The notes: generated by a model from the sequence alone, not told the origin. DNA of 64,000 bases from Lichtheimia corymbifera B2541 (GCA_000697475.1 JNEU01001176.1:124001-188000); one strand, 5' to 3'; positions 10,200 to 22,600 are shown, counted from the first letter of the stretch. Numbers and translations: made by a program.

Positions 10200-10870
10200 C
10201 CTATGACCTTGACATTGCTCACCTTGACCTCAAATTTGCACACAAGGTGCTTTCGGGCATGCTGATCAACTTTGTCTTAATAAAGAACCCATGCTTCATC
10301 TGAAAATTTTGAATGGGAGGGTGTAATGTGGGGTTTACTATGATGGGCAAAAATTTCGGACCCGCCCGGATTCATTGAAATGCCATTTAGTATGCATAAT
10401 CTTGGGATTTCCCATCTCGAACCTGAAACTTGGTAAGAAGGTTCTCTGAGTCATTCTTATCAACTCCATTCATTTTAAAATCGCATGTTTCATTATGATG
10501 TTTTACGAACCGGGCGGCCCGAATATAGGAGAGATGATGGATGGACGGAACGCAAGTAGGGTACATAGTGCACACCCCCGCGATTGTCTGCCTTCATTGT
10601 GAAACTTGGTCAGACGCTGGGCGTCGACACGCTGATCAACTCCATTCAAATAAAATCACATGCTTCAGCACGAGGATGTTGAATGGTAGCGTCCACCGGA
10701 ACATAAGCAGTGCGGAAGGCCCATAAGCTTGAGATTACCTATCTCGAACCTGGAACTTTCACACAATGCCATATCGACCACGGCGAGCAATTTCGTTCTC
10801 ATAAGACATCCACGCTTCATTATGAGAATTTCGAGAAACAGGTACCTGCATGTTTTACCAAATCTCACCG
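10200..10870 (+). repeat. Sub-repeat array, copy 2, ending in a partial hairpin
   Basis: Continues the direct repeat with ~150-bp units homologous to 2500-3110 (cores at about 10215, 10410, 10590 and 10735). The last unit runs into gtacctgcatgttttacc at 10841-10858, the left edge of the hairpin element, and then stops. The inverted half seen at the first locus is absent here, as if deleted between the hairpin edge and the right-end sequence. Confidence 0.65.
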
Positions 10871-10929
10871 AGTAAGCGTGAAGGAGCTGTTTGCTGCTAA
10901 TTGATTTTGTCAAGAGCACCTTACAAGCA

Positions 10930-11130
10930 AGATACTGAACTAAGTGAAGTGGCATGTGGTAGTTACACACACGACGTTGGCAGGGTTCTGCATAAATGGG
11001 ATGGTGACCAACTTTGGCAAGGTACGTGGACAACGTCCAATAAAGATGATGTACCAAGGTACAATGTGAATGCAAGTAATAATGGTCCCATATCACATTT
11101 GGTTGTAGAGGTTCGAGTTGCTGCATAAAC
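10930..11130 (+). repeat. Element right-end sequence, copy 2
   Basis: Same-orientation partner of 5770-6010. It joins the truncated sub-repeat array, so this locus appears to be an internally deleted version of the element at 1540-6010. Confidence 0.4.
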
Positions 11131-12554
11131 CAATTTGCATAAACCCAGTCGATCCAAATGCTTGGGACATAATATGGCGGTAAGTTGATTGCTACTCGTC
11201 CTGAAATTCCCTTTTCTTCCTAGGATCGTCCCACGCGTTATTGTATCAGAAAAGGTATATATTTTCTTGCAGGGTCGAAAACGGAATTCGTTTACTATTG
11301 CACCGTCTAAGCTATAATGCACAAGCAACAAAAAGAGGGGAACAAACTAGCCAAGACCAAGTTGACAACAAACAATGCTTCTAGCTACTCTGCCATAGTC
11401 GTATTCATCCATCGCAGTCACCGTGCCTAAGACACATATAGGAAACAATGGGATCCTATGTACGTGTTTCACTGTAGGTAGCTGTCAACGAGATACGAGC
11501 AATCCATCAAGTAATCATCATCTTGCCAAGAGGGAGTAAACCATGCTTGTCTGTGCCATCGTCGTCTATATAAACAAAAGAAAGCAAGTATATATTCAGG
11601 GTTCACACAACCAAGCCATCATCAACGTATCCACTTTATAGTGTCCAGGGACCTATAGTTCCTCTCCTCATTCATCCTCTCCAATAAAGAAAAAACGAGC
11701 CTCACACATCCTAATCCTCAAGGAGTAGCCATCAACATATCATGACGAGCGTCATATTCCCAAAAGGTACAGGCTGGGAGTCGAACCCAAGAGAGATGAT
11801 GCCCAAAGTTGCATGACCTGACCAAGATTCTATTCCATAACACCACCATTCATCATTTACAATAAGCGCCTTATCCATTGTCTTCGTTCACTTAACTTGC
11901 CTTTTTCATACCCATAAAGAGCTAAGTTGTTTGGTTACTGGAAACCGGAAACCATGGTGTAGTAAACTCGAAATTGAACAAAAAGCCAAATGAGCCAAGG
12001 TCTTTGCGATCTAATCTTGCTGCGTATACACGTCAATGGAACAACGTCTTCTACCATATTGAGGCTTTGAATGTACCTGTTGGCACCAAGTGTACAGCGA
12101 GAATAACCAGTGAACAAGAGAAGCGTTACCAAGTCGTGCCCCACAAGGAGGATTACGCTGAGCCTATTCACTCACCACACACGCCCACACATAGATAAAA
12201 TGAATCATCCTCATGGATTAACAAAAGGCGTCATTTTATTACATGATCGAACAATGGCCACTACCATTGCCTTATAACCAGGTCGCAAGCATCAGCCCTC
12301 TTTTATTCAAGTCAATCCCAACAACCACCCTTTTCTATAATCCTCGGCTTCCTTTACAAATAAAACCCGCACTTTGCATACATGTACCAAATCACACTAC
12401 TCCCACTAAACCTCATGATTGCACAATGAGATATACTTTGACTAATATGCCGAAATGGGTAGCTCATATGAAAGCGTCTATGTAATGACAAAAGTTTTTC
12501 AAGGCTGGCGTCGATGGCCATTCTCTGTTGTCAGGCGTAAAAATATTCCTGGGA
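11131..12554. other. No recognisable gene; tRNA-like 3' fragment inside
   Basis: No supported coding gene was seen. On the minus strand at about 11765-11795 there is a TGGGTTCGACTCCCAG block that would form a perfect tRNA T-arm followed by CCTGTACC, but no matching 5' acceptor strand lies at the right distance. Further minus-strand sequence near 11880-11865 (CAATGGATAAGGCG) resembles a box A/D-arm, too far away without an intron. Probably a tRNA remnant. Confidence 0.25.
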
Positions 12555-12634
12555 GGCTTAAGTGATCAAAGTAAACGAATCGGTTTATTGAAACGAACAA
12601 TTACGACATTTTTGTGTGAACAACAAAAGGATGG

Positions 12635-13614
12635 TTAAAGATTGCGATCGGGTCTAATCTCGGCTCCGAGTTCTGGAATAACGCCTCTGAGATCAAGGAG
12701 GCCACACGTGACAGTTGACGCTATCATTCTGGCTATGTTGTCAATGCTGGTGTTTCGTGGTATCAGTTCAATCTCGAAGAGAGGCTCATCACGGAAATCC
12801 ATCATTACTTCGTATTCTAACGATATGTACTGATTTGGTTGAGTTGGAAGCACCGTATCCACCGCCATTAGGGGACGGAGCTCGTCAGTAAGTGCCCTCC
12901 TAATTATTTCTGTTATTTCGCCGTCGACGAAGCTCATACGTCGGACCATGTGGGCGTCGATATTGTACCGCGTCATATGAAACGGTGGATTATCGGCGGA
13001 TATTTTCAAGGGTTTAAGCAAAGACGCAGTTAATCGGTCATCTTTCCGATACTCGAATGGTGGAAGGTACTGCGCAGGGCATTCTGCGCAGGGAACTCCG
13101 TAGAGATCCTCCATCTGGTGTGTCAGGTTCCTTATTTGGTTAGACATATTTGGATTGGCTTGAAGCTGAGCATTATTGCCCGGTAGGTTTGGATCTAGCA
13201 GGATTGCTTGAGCTGCATTGGCCCTTTGATTTTCTAAGTTTTGAAAATCTGTCTGTCGAGCGAAAGCTCGTTGGATGACTTGGGTGTGGCGTTGTGGTGC
13301 CTCTCTGTTAGGATCGGCTAAAAGACATGTACGTGCGTGATGTTTTACTGACGTAGGATTAGCGTCAGCATAAAGACCACAAGGACAACGAAATACACCA
13401 GGTTGAAAGTCTTCGCCTGGTTCACTGCGGTGTGCCAAGAATCGCCATCCTTTAGAATATAATTGTGTTAGTGGAAACGTACAATACGTTATAATAAAGA
13501 CTACTATATATGGTACATGCCTCCTTGAGCCGTAAACGTCAACTCACATCTGCCCTGATGTGTTACTAGATGAGCGGCTCTATCAGTACATTGCCATGCA
13601 CAATTATAAACCAT
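12635..13614 (-). CDS. Family member C: intact two-finger Cys/His protein
   Basis: Best-preserved member of the family; not a family I can name. Exon 1 (13614-13521) begins MVYNCAWQC and carries C-x3-C-x5-H-x3-H. The intron, 13520-13450, has the donor GCATGT instead of the GTATGT found at the same place in gene B, so it is a GC-AG intron; acceptor AAAG. Exon 2 starts in phase with a conserved Trp and encodes PGVFRCPCG with C-P-C-x13-H-x3-C, a polar Asn/Gln-rich middle, a CAECP motif, and the C-terminal block LPTQPNQY, YEV, FRDEPLFEIELIPRN, IARM. About 302 aa. Zinc binding is predicted from spacing only; a regulatory or mobile-element function is speculation. Confidence 0.6.
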
Positions 13615-14090
13615 TATTGGAAGTTGATGGAAACAGGGAGATAGTACAAGAACCCGAATAAGGATAATAAGGATTAGAATGGATGATAGTAGAGAATTGT
13701 TTTTATTCAAGCAAAGATACATACGCTGAAAAAAAGCGTTGGATTTCATATGGCATCGCTCATAGTAATTGTTATATTATACTCTGAACAATGCACCATC
13801 GAACATTCTTATTAGACGCAACAAAATCGGGACAAAGAGACGACACAAGTGGTAGCCTTGCTAACGGGGGGTGGTGATCACCTACATGTCGTATGCCTGG
13901 GATTGGTGCTTTTTGTCATAATCATCACTGTATTTCGGCGAAGAATCAAATGCAGTGCGAAGCAATGTTTACACGCGGTGCCCTAGAGTGATACATAATG
14001 GCGCCTGGTGCTCAAGATGGTCGGTTCTTTATATGTTTCCCATTGTGCTTGTAATGCAAGATAATGAAAGTTGGTCAGGTGATGAAAGCA
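13615..14090. repeat. Truncated shared flank upstream of gene C
   Basis: Homologous to 8367-8830 up to about 14050 (gttctttatatg, gtgcttgtaatgcaa), after which similarity to the long repeat ends. From here to 14513 I see nothing. Confidence 0.5.
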
Positions 14091-14513
14091 AGGGCGGTGG
14101 TTTGGAGAGAACCCTAAATCTTTTTCAAAAATATTACTGCTTTGGACAAGGTGCATTCTTCATATCAGGCACGTGGTAATGATGATGGTTGGCTCTTTGT
14201 TTAGATGCTTATCAAAAAGGAGAGTTCTTTATGTTCTCGGATTCTTCATTGTTGGTTATTGATTTTATTATGCTACTATCCAGTGATCAAACTCTGTGTG
14301 TAGAAAATTGAGCAATTCGGGTGATCGTTCAAGTCGAATGCATCAAGATTAAAGAGAGCGAGGGAGAAAACAAGGAAGCTCAATGGCATCATTGCCACGA
14401 TGTCAACAATTTGTTACACAGACGTGATGCGTTCTTCCAAACAATCGTTCTATTTATGTAATTACAATCTGCAGCAAAACGTAATCGGGAATAAAATTCT
14501 ATGTACATAGGGT

Positions 14514-16226
14514 TCACGTGCTAGCAATCTTCAGTACTCTGACGCATGCATCAATGGTGTCACTTGTCTCGCCAACCGCACTGCAGCAAGCCTCGAATCC
14601 TGGATGCCAATCATAATCTTTGATCGTGAGCTCTGCCAACGCCTTGAACAAAACCAATGTCATCATGTACGCTTGTGATCCATCCAGCACCACCATGGAT
14701 GCGTCATTGAATTTGAACGTTTGTATCAGGTCAATCAAATCATCCTCAAGCTTGTTCTCGAATCCAATTTGTGCACGTATGATAGAAAATCTAAAGAATA
14801 AAAATAGAACCATATGAACAACCTCGTCCGTGAATATCCCATCCCATCCATTCACCTCAACTTACGTTTCAAGTATCTTTTCACTAAAGATTTGGCCACG
14901 CATCAATGCTGATTCATCATTTTGTCCATGCTGTTGTTCTTGGATCAAAATCTCCCTCACATCCACAGTATCCGTAAGCCTCAATTCATCAAAATAACGT
15001 CGAGTGGCTTTAGTGGTTAATCGATCCGTCATCGTCCATATCTTGCCAAAGAGGGACATTTCAGGTAATTGAGCCTTTTTCTTCTTGACAGGTGGTTTGG
15101 GTACAACCATCTTGATCACCTTTTCCTTTGTTGAAGAGGATGTGTCGTTGGTATTCGGTGAAGCTGATGAGGAGGAGGATGCTTCCACTGGTGATGGCTG
15201 TACTTTTTGCTTGGAGGGACGTCGACTCGATGATGATGATGGCGGCTTTGGTGGTTGTGGTGCATTTCTTTCAATCTCGGTAGGTTGATCCAATTTGAGA
15301 TCCTTGAGTTTCATCATTGTATCCATAGCATCTTCCAGTAATGTCTCTTCATCCTTCTTGGTGTCCATGGTAATGGGTTCTTGTTGCTTAGGTTGCTGTT
15401 TTGGTTGCTGTTGCTGCTGCTGCAATATAATGGTTGTTGGTTGCTGATTGTTGCGTTTTACATCGATCCGATAACCTTCAATTGCATCATGTACGCCTGA
15501 AATAGGTGTTTCAGAATCCATCACAATAGCATCATCGTGCTCCACGATTCGTAACTCGGTATGTTCTCCTCCTGCTGCTGCTGCTGGTACATTGGCCAAG
15601 AGTTGTTGCACGTAGTTTTGTCGTATCTCATGTCCCGAGTGCCTCGTTTGGTTGTTCTTTTGTTGCTCGTTTGCCAATACTTTTCTATGTACAATGAATT
15701 AGCTATCCTTGATCGCGATACAATACAATGAAAACACAACTTACTTGACATCCTGATCCAATAGAATAATATGTACCTTGGGTACAGCTTGCATATCACG
15801 TATCCACACAGGGTCTTCAGAGAGCTGCATGCGAAAGTATTTGCTTCGTTGAAGACACGCCTCCGAACAAAACGACGCCAATTCAGACTGATCGAACACC
15901 TTGCGTCTCGAGAGTGAAATGTGATAACGAGGTTGGTCCTTTTGAGGAGTATTGCCACAGAGAGGATAGCCACACCAATCTTGAACGGCACGTTCTTCAA
16001 CGATCTCATCGTACGTTTGTGGTTGGAGGATCGTAGCAGCTTGTCGCAGCAACGAGGATGGCACCTTTGGAATTGAAAAGATCTTTTCTTGCCAGGAAAA
16101 CACCAATTGCTGCATACGCGCTCGATGCTGGACACTCTCCTTCATGACCTTTTCTTTGGCATTGTTGTTGGTTGTGGTTGTGGATGTGGGAGGTCGTTTC
16201 TTTTTCAGAGCTGGTTTTGGGCCCAT
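14514..16226 (-). CDS. RTR1: RNA polymerase II CTD phosphatase Rtr1/RPAP2 family
   Basis: Atypical phosphatase family that removes Ser5 phosphate from the Pol II C-terminal domain and helps assemble and import Pol II. Three exons on the minus strand: 16226-15745, about 15684-14871, about 14783-14514, all with GTAAGT donors. The N-terminal Rtr1 zinc module is clear at residues about 80-140: C-GYPLC (C-x4-C) followed by FCSEAC (C-x3-C). The middle is low-complexity, with Gln and Ser/Pro tracts and a basic KKKK patch. The C-terminal ~90 aa are acidic and helical, as in RPAP2 proteins. About 520 aa, long compared with yeast Rtr1 (about 226 aa) and closer to RPAP2 in size. It is followed upstream by a GA microsatellite. 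Confidence 0.85.
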
Positions 16227-16385
16227 GGTTGGTGTGTGTGTATGTTATGCAAAGAGGAAAGGAGCTTCGCTGACTCTCAATCATGTGTGAAATTGACATT
16301 TGATTCCCAAATTGACGTGGTCGATACAGTAGCAAGTACTACAAGAAGGAGACAATATAAGAGAACAAATACAAATAAATAAAAT

Positions 16386-16392
<7 letters not shown>

Positions 16393-16424
<32 letters not shown>
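16393..16424. repeat. (GA)n microsatellite
   Basis: Sixteen uninterrupted GA units between the RTR1 start and the CsbD-like gene, probably in its 3' UTR. Confidence 0.95.
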
Positions 16425-16431
<7 letters not shown>

Positions 16432-16564
16432 ATCCCTTCGTTCTTCAACTAAATGAATAGCGTCATCACTGACCCCCCACCATAGAAGGCATTCATTGTT
16501 CCCAACCCGCCACACACTGATAGCTTCAGACAAATGATACATTTAATTTCATACAAGATAAGCT

Positions 16565-16795
16565 CTAACGATTGTTTTGATTGCCCTTGTCCATGTTAAA
16601 GGCATCGTTGACCTTGTGCTTGGCATCTTGCCACATTTCGTTGGCCTTGGCTTCCATTTCTTGGAACTTGCCGGTTTGACGTTGGCTCTGGCCTTCACCT
16701 TGCATCTTTTGGCTGCCCATCATGTTGCCAGCAGTCTCCTTGAGATTGCCCATGCCTTGGTTCATACCAGCGTTTGCGCGATTGTTTGGATCCAT
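16565..16795 (-). CDS. CsbD-like stress-response protein
   Basis: Intronless, 76 aa, very hydrophilic and rich in Asn, Gln, Met and Lys. The pattern GNLKETAGNMMGSQKMQGEG matches the CsbD-like motif (G-x2-KE-x2-G-x-lGs-x4-G-x-Gq) known in bacteria and in small fungal stress proteins; function there is poorly defined. A second half with an EAKANEMWQDAKHKVNDAF helix is amphipathic. No signal or membrane segment. Divergent from ATP18 with a 776-bp intergenic gap that shows no other gene. Confidence 0.75.
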   Translation of the reverse strand: MDPNNRANAGMNQGMGNLKETAGNMMGSQKMQGEGQSQRQTGKFQEMEAKANEMWQDAKHKVNDAFNMDKGNQNNR

Positions 16796-17571
16796 GTTGA
16801 TTGGTTATAGATACATCCATTCACATCCAGTATGATATTTATACTCATCACTAAAGTATTAAGCGAGGGAAATATCCCTAGTTTCTTGTCTCGGGCCAGC
16901 ACTTGATGTATACATCCTCGCCAAATTAAGTCAAACAAACAATATTCTGTGGTACAATAGACAATGTACACCTTGGCCGGTGCATGATAGTGGAGTCAAT
17001 TGATGATGCTTACGATGCAATTCAATGGTCTCATCACCATTGTATGAATAAGATCCCATCCTGTAAACCTATAAGCGACTGATCTATGATATCACAAAAA
17101 GCGGTTTGGATACGAGAAGACAATAAGCTGTTGCAAAGATGCGAGCGAGTAATAGAAAGGTTGAGCCGAGGTTATAACCAACTAGGACCTTTCAATATAG
17201 GAGAGATGTTGAATCGTTATAGCACAACCAGTAGTAAGCATGCATGATGTTTGCACATGTCTTTTAAGTAGACCGAGGACCCAGCAATAATGGCAGCTGA
17301 CAAAAGGGAAGGTATTTAAATATAAAGACACAGCATTTATTTATTAGAAGGGTAAATGTCATTGTTAGATAATGGATACGACACGCAGACTATAATGCCA
17401 TTTGACATGTCGGGAATTCAAGTCAACGACGACGCAGGGGTTGGATTGTTCACCACGCACAGCAAAAGAGTATAGTGGGTTAAGTCTAATCACCGCAGTC
17501 ACGAGCCGCGCCCCCTGCTAAAAACTCTGCTTGGCAAAGGGGTCCTTGTCCTCTTTCACTACATTTCAAAA
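16796..17571. promoter_or_regulatory. Divergent intergenic region (CsbD-like / ATP18)
   Basis: No gene or RNA seen. An AT-rich stretch, tatttaaatataaag, lies at 17310-17330, but it is too far from ATP18 to be assigned as its TATA box. Confidence 0.3.
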
Positions 17572-17906
17572 ATGTTTGGCATGCGCAAATTCAACACTCC
17601 CTTCCTCCGTCCCGCTGCTCCTTTCATCGTTGGTGGTCTTACCGTCTTCTTCCTTGTGGCCAAGATGCAAACCGCCATGATTAACAGTAAGCCATCGTTC
17701 TTCTTGTTCTTGAACTGACCAAAAGAAAAAACAACCCCGTATTCATTCGTGTTTTCTTTTCTATTTAGGCGACGAATACAAGAACGACCCCAGAAACCCT
17801 GCTTGTACGTATAAAAAAAGACACAAATGTTGGTTTGAGGACTCATATGCTAACCGCGGTTTTGTTTTGCGTTATTCTAGTGGCTGCTGGCAAGAAGGCT
17901 CACTAA
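17572..17906 (+). CDS. ATP18: F1Fo ATP synthase subunit i/j (Atp18)
   Basis: Small Fo subunit at the peripheral stalk base, needed for stable ATP synthase dimers in fungi. Three exons, 17572-17686, 17769-17804 and 17881-17906, give 58 aa, the same as the usual ~59. The sequence shows the family layout: FNTPFLRP just before a single membrane span (residues about 14-31, FIVGGLTVFFLVAK), then the matrix-facing hallmark E-Y-K-NDPRNP and a basic end AAGKKAH. The second exon is only 36 nt. All donors are GTA and acceptors TAG. Easily missed because of its size. Confidence 0.93.
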
Positions 17907-18669
17907 GTGGTGCTTCCCTCGTTATATCGTCCCGGAATATACTATTGTTCAAAACCTCATATGTACGCCAAAATAAAGGCCACCATGTTAGAAAATTATA
18001 CGTTGGAATGTTTAGATGGGATACGCATATCAAAGGTAATGGGCAGATGGGCATCTTCAGTAGACGACAAAAAAATGAGGAATGGTTGTTGAGCAACACG
18101 AAACCATTGTTGAAAAAGAACGATGATATGGTATATATCGAATGCATCGAGTTACGTGCTATTGGTGTCTGTCAACTTACATAGCAGACTTTGAACGACG
18201 ATATGCATCTCTTTTCCTATCCGATCAGGTTGCTGAATGACTTTGACCTTGTTTACTGGCGTTTGTAAAGGATAAAACGATTGAGCACTACAAAAGGGGA
18301 GGGATCAAACTTCGTTGCCATGGCCTACCACTTCTATGCATATAGACGTTTCAAAAGATATTTTGACAATAAAGATGATAAGAATACGTTTATATATAAG
18401 ATCGATGTTATCATTCTTTGATATAGCTTAATTCATGTTGAGTCTTTCAGTCGTTTGGTACAGGCCATGGCTTTTCAAAGTGTTCAGCCTATTGTTGGTG
18501 TGATCACCTTATAAAGGAGGTACGCATGAAAGGCAAGAGACAATCAAGTTATGGCACACGCTTATGTATTGTTGCTTCCATGCAACGTCTCTCCGAATCC
18601 AGCTGGCTGAGAAGTTGCATATGATCCTGACACCACCCGCTTTTTCTTTCAAAGACGTCCCTTTCCAGA
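17907..18669. other. Intergenic, no gene seen
   Basis: Between ATP18 and the dynactin gene; AT-rich, with no frame, RNA or repeat I can support. Confidence 0.4.
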
Positions 18670-19558
18670 ATGGACGCTCCCATCGTGTACTACAACCGTG
18701 CAGAATACATTGAAACGGTAATCTCATATCTCTCTGGTTCTCTTTTATTTTATCTCATGTTGGTTTCCTAGGATACAGGCAACAAGGTTTCCCGCGCATC
18801 CGTCATTTGTGGCAGTCAAAACATTATCCTTGGAGGCAAGGTCAGTATACGTGCACTCTCGTCATGAGATGTCCACTCACACTGTGTCTTTCAGTAGACT
18901 ATTATACAAACCGAATGTGTGATTCGCGGTGATCTTCGGCGGACAGGTGGTGGTCATGCTGTTGTCGTTGCTATTGGACGCTATTGCCTTCTTTCCAAGG
19001 GATCCATTATACGGCCACCTTACAAGACTTACAAAGGGTACATACATACATGGATGGTGTTATGGGATGGAAAGGGGATGAATGGTGTATGCTGATGATA
19101 CTCTTTGTTTACAGCATTTTCAGCTATTATCCTATGAAGATTGGTGATCACGTTACTATTGGAGAGGGAAGCATCATTGAAGCTGCCACTATCGGCTCGT
19201 ATGTGACTATAGGAAAAAACTGCATCATTGTAAGTTTGTATTCGGAGCAGGGGGTGAGGATAAAGGGGGATCCAGTGTTTGCTTATATTTCATATAGGGC
19301 CGGTTTGCCATCATCAAAGATTGCTGTTGCATTACCGACAATACTGTGATTCCGCCTAATACAGTAGTGCCTTCATTCTCGGTATACTCTGGATCACCAG
19401 GTAAAGAAAGGATATATGTGTGGGTTTTGGATCTCAATGATAGCTAAGACGAGATCTCTATTGCAGGTACCTTTCAAGATGAATTACCAGAATGCACTCA
19501 GGAATTATACGAAAAGAGGACAAAAGACTATTATGCAAAGTTTACAGCCAAAGATTGA
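18670..19558 (+). CDS. DCTN5: Dynactin subunit 5 (p25)
   Basis: Pointed-end complex subunit of dynactin, which links dynein to cargo such as early endosomes. Six exons: 18670-18717, 18772-18840, 18898-19037, 19115-19229, 19298-19400, 19467-19558. Translated join starts [16 protein letters not shown] and gives about 188 aa, the normal size. Left-handed beta-helix hexapeptide repeats are visible: [60 protein letters not shown], then a short C-terminal helix. The exon 3 acceptor is the tandem CAG-TAG; only use of the second AG keeps the frame, as the first would add an in-frame TAG. The gene ends 122 nt before the protease start. Confidence 0.92.
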
Positions 19559-19680
19559 ATAAACGGGGATTGTTTGTGAGCTCTCAAATGGATGGATGGT
19601 GGCAAACATGTATATTTCCCTTGACCCTTTTTACTCATATTCTGCATTTCCCTTCCTCTTTCACTTTATTTGGATGAAGC

Positions 19681-22600
19681 ATGGTATGGCTGTTGATATT
19701 TTCTTTACTCGCGTGCACAGCAGCGGTCGTCTTTGCAAATGACAGTCAACAGCAGCGGCTCTTTTTACCCAATACATACGTTGTCGAGTTTCAACAACCC
19801 CAACATGATGATGGCTTATTTCAACGTTTGGCCGAAGACAAGATTGAACATCATCTACGGCACCGATATGATATGATGAATGCCATTTCGCTATCGTTCA
19901 ACACATCCGATGACGCTACTCGTTTCTTTAATCTTATGCGGCAAGACATACACCGTACATGGCCTGTGGTATGCACATCGTGGTGGGCAAAGTGAGATAT
20001 ATATCGGGATGGATTGATAATCATTATACATAGAACGCAGTTGCACGCCCGAATGCAAAATTGCTTCACGTGGGAAAGAAGCCAGCAACAGGACTCTTCA
20101 ACTATTACAATAATACGGGTGTCACCCAATTGCGTGAGGAGCTAGGGTAAGCATCAATGAACGATTTACTACCATGGTGGATATTGATGATGATGATTAG
20201 ATTGACAGGTCGGAATATCAAAGTTGGGATTATTGATAGTGGTAAGCATAATAGCTAGCAAAGTGGGAGGATGGACCTATCTCATGCAAGATTTATAGGG
20301 CTCGATTACACACATCCCAGCTTGGGTGGATGCTTTGGAAGTCAATGCCGGGTCGCTTTTGGATACGATTTCGTTGGAGATGATTACACAGGGGATAACC
20401 AGCCTATACCCGATGGCGATCCTATGGATTGTAATGGACACGGAACGCATGTTGCGGGTATCATTGGAGCCGATGATAAGGAATTTCAGTTTACAGGCGT
20501 TGCTCCTGAAGGTTAGTTTGGTATTGATTTGGAGGAATCGTAGACTACCTTGCTCATCATGTTGCGTCCATACGTAGTCACCTTTGGAGCCTATAGAATA
20601 TTTGGATGCTCGGGTAGCAGCGCCGATGATGTGATTATGAAAGCAATGGAACAAGCCTACTTTGACGGCATGGATGTGATCAATCTATCGTTAGGCGATC
20701 TGGGATGGGCGGAGTCTAGCACGAGCGTGTTAGCCGACGTACTCACTTTGAAAGGGATGATGGTGGTAGCAGCTGCTGGCAACGAAGGCGACAAAGGCAT
20801 GTTTCAAGTGGGAGCACCTTCGTTAGGCAGACATGCACTTTCTGTGGCAAGCACGGATAACTCGGTCACACTGGCACATCCAATAAAATACAATGATTTT
20901 CAAGTGGGTAAGTTATTTACATAAAAGATACTTGAATTGCGGAAGCTAATCATGGGGTTGATTACATGAATAGGGTATTCAACGTCATCAGGGAAGCCAT
21001 TGTCAGTTTCTGAAGGCGAGATCGTACCTGTATCTGACACTTTTAATGCACCCAATGATGCCTGCGAACCTGTACACTCGAATCATCTCTTGGGAAAGAT
21101 TGCATTGATTGCACGCGGCGGATGTTATTTCTCGGAAAAGGTTTAAAAGTGGCATTGTTGGTTCCCTTTGTTTCCCTCTTACTCATGCAAGTATATCATC
21201 ATTATCATCATAGGTCCAAAATGTACAGGCAGCCGGTGCCATAGCAGCCATTGTCTACAACAACAATCCAGGTCTCGTGAACCCATCCATCAATGACCCA
21301 ACAATACGCATTCAATGTGGTGGTATTTCCAATGAACAAGGAGAGTCATTGTTCAATATGACAATGGCCAATCCAGGGGTACAGTTCGAGTTACCAAATG
21401 AAGATGTGCAATTCGAAATACCGACTGCAGGTAAAAACTACCATCTTTGTATGAAAATACACGTATTCAACATCGATATATAGGAACGATCAGCTCATAT
21501 AGCTCGTGGGGCTTAGGACCAGACTTGGGTGTCAAACCTGATATTGCTGCACCTGGTGGGGAGATATATTCAACCTATCTCATCAAAGAGGGAGGATATG
21601 CAACTTTGAGGTATAAAGAATGGGATCACTTTTTGAACAAGGGAGGGGGTTTTAATGGAAAATCAAATATTACTAGTGGTACAAGCATGGCAAGCCCGCA
21701 TGTTGCTGGTATCGTTGCGCTTTTGCAACAAGCCAAAGGGGGTGGCCGTAGTCTGCATCCAGAAGAATTACGTGCAACGCTCATCAATACTGGTGATCCG
21801 CTAAGCCGATATCAATCCCAAGCATTTGAATCGGTTGCTCGTCAAGGTTCAGGTTTAATCAACGTTTACAAGTCCATTCATGCCAGCACCAGAGTCACCC
21901 CTGAGCAAATTGCACTGCGTGATCTATCAAGACAAGCGCCCAACAATGAATACACATTCACTATTCACAACAATGGACGTATGGCAGGCGATTATAAGAT
22001 TACCCATCTCCCAGCAACCACTGTGCAAGGCTACAGCAATGGTGATGATATGGCGCCGTTGCAGCAACCTATCCAGCTCGACGATCCAGGGACACAAGCC
22101 ATTGTAGAGAGCATATACCCAAACGAACTCAACATCCCAGCCAATGAAGCAGCCAATGTTACAGTGCGTCTACGCGCACCTGCTGATACTAAAGCGCCAT
22201 CGGTGTATTCGGGTTATTTCAAGATTGCCAAGGACAATGACGAGGACAATACACTTTTCTTGCCGTATGCTGGACTCTCTGTTGAATTGGGGAGCCTTCC
22301 TGTACTTTATGTCAACAGGTCTATGCCTATGGTTATGCTTGATACGGCAGGTGTTAGCAGCCGATCACCAGCACTTATCCAGCTGCAATTAATCCATCCT
22401 TCACCCTTGCTTCTCGTTACTGCGGTGGATGCCAAAAACACATCCCAGTCCTTTGGTATTATTCCGGGTGGCTATTGGGCATTCCTTGGAAGAAACAATG
22501 TCCATGATATCAATGATTCCATTCTTATGGCTTGGGCAGGCGATATTGCTACATCACCAGAGCAAGCAATGGCAGAGCAAAGCACAGCAGCAGCAGCAGG

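Noticed and set aside
11765..11845. Complete tRNA gene
   Set aside because: The T-arm is good, but the 5' acceptor strand does not pair with CCTGTACC and the D-arm is missing at the right distance.
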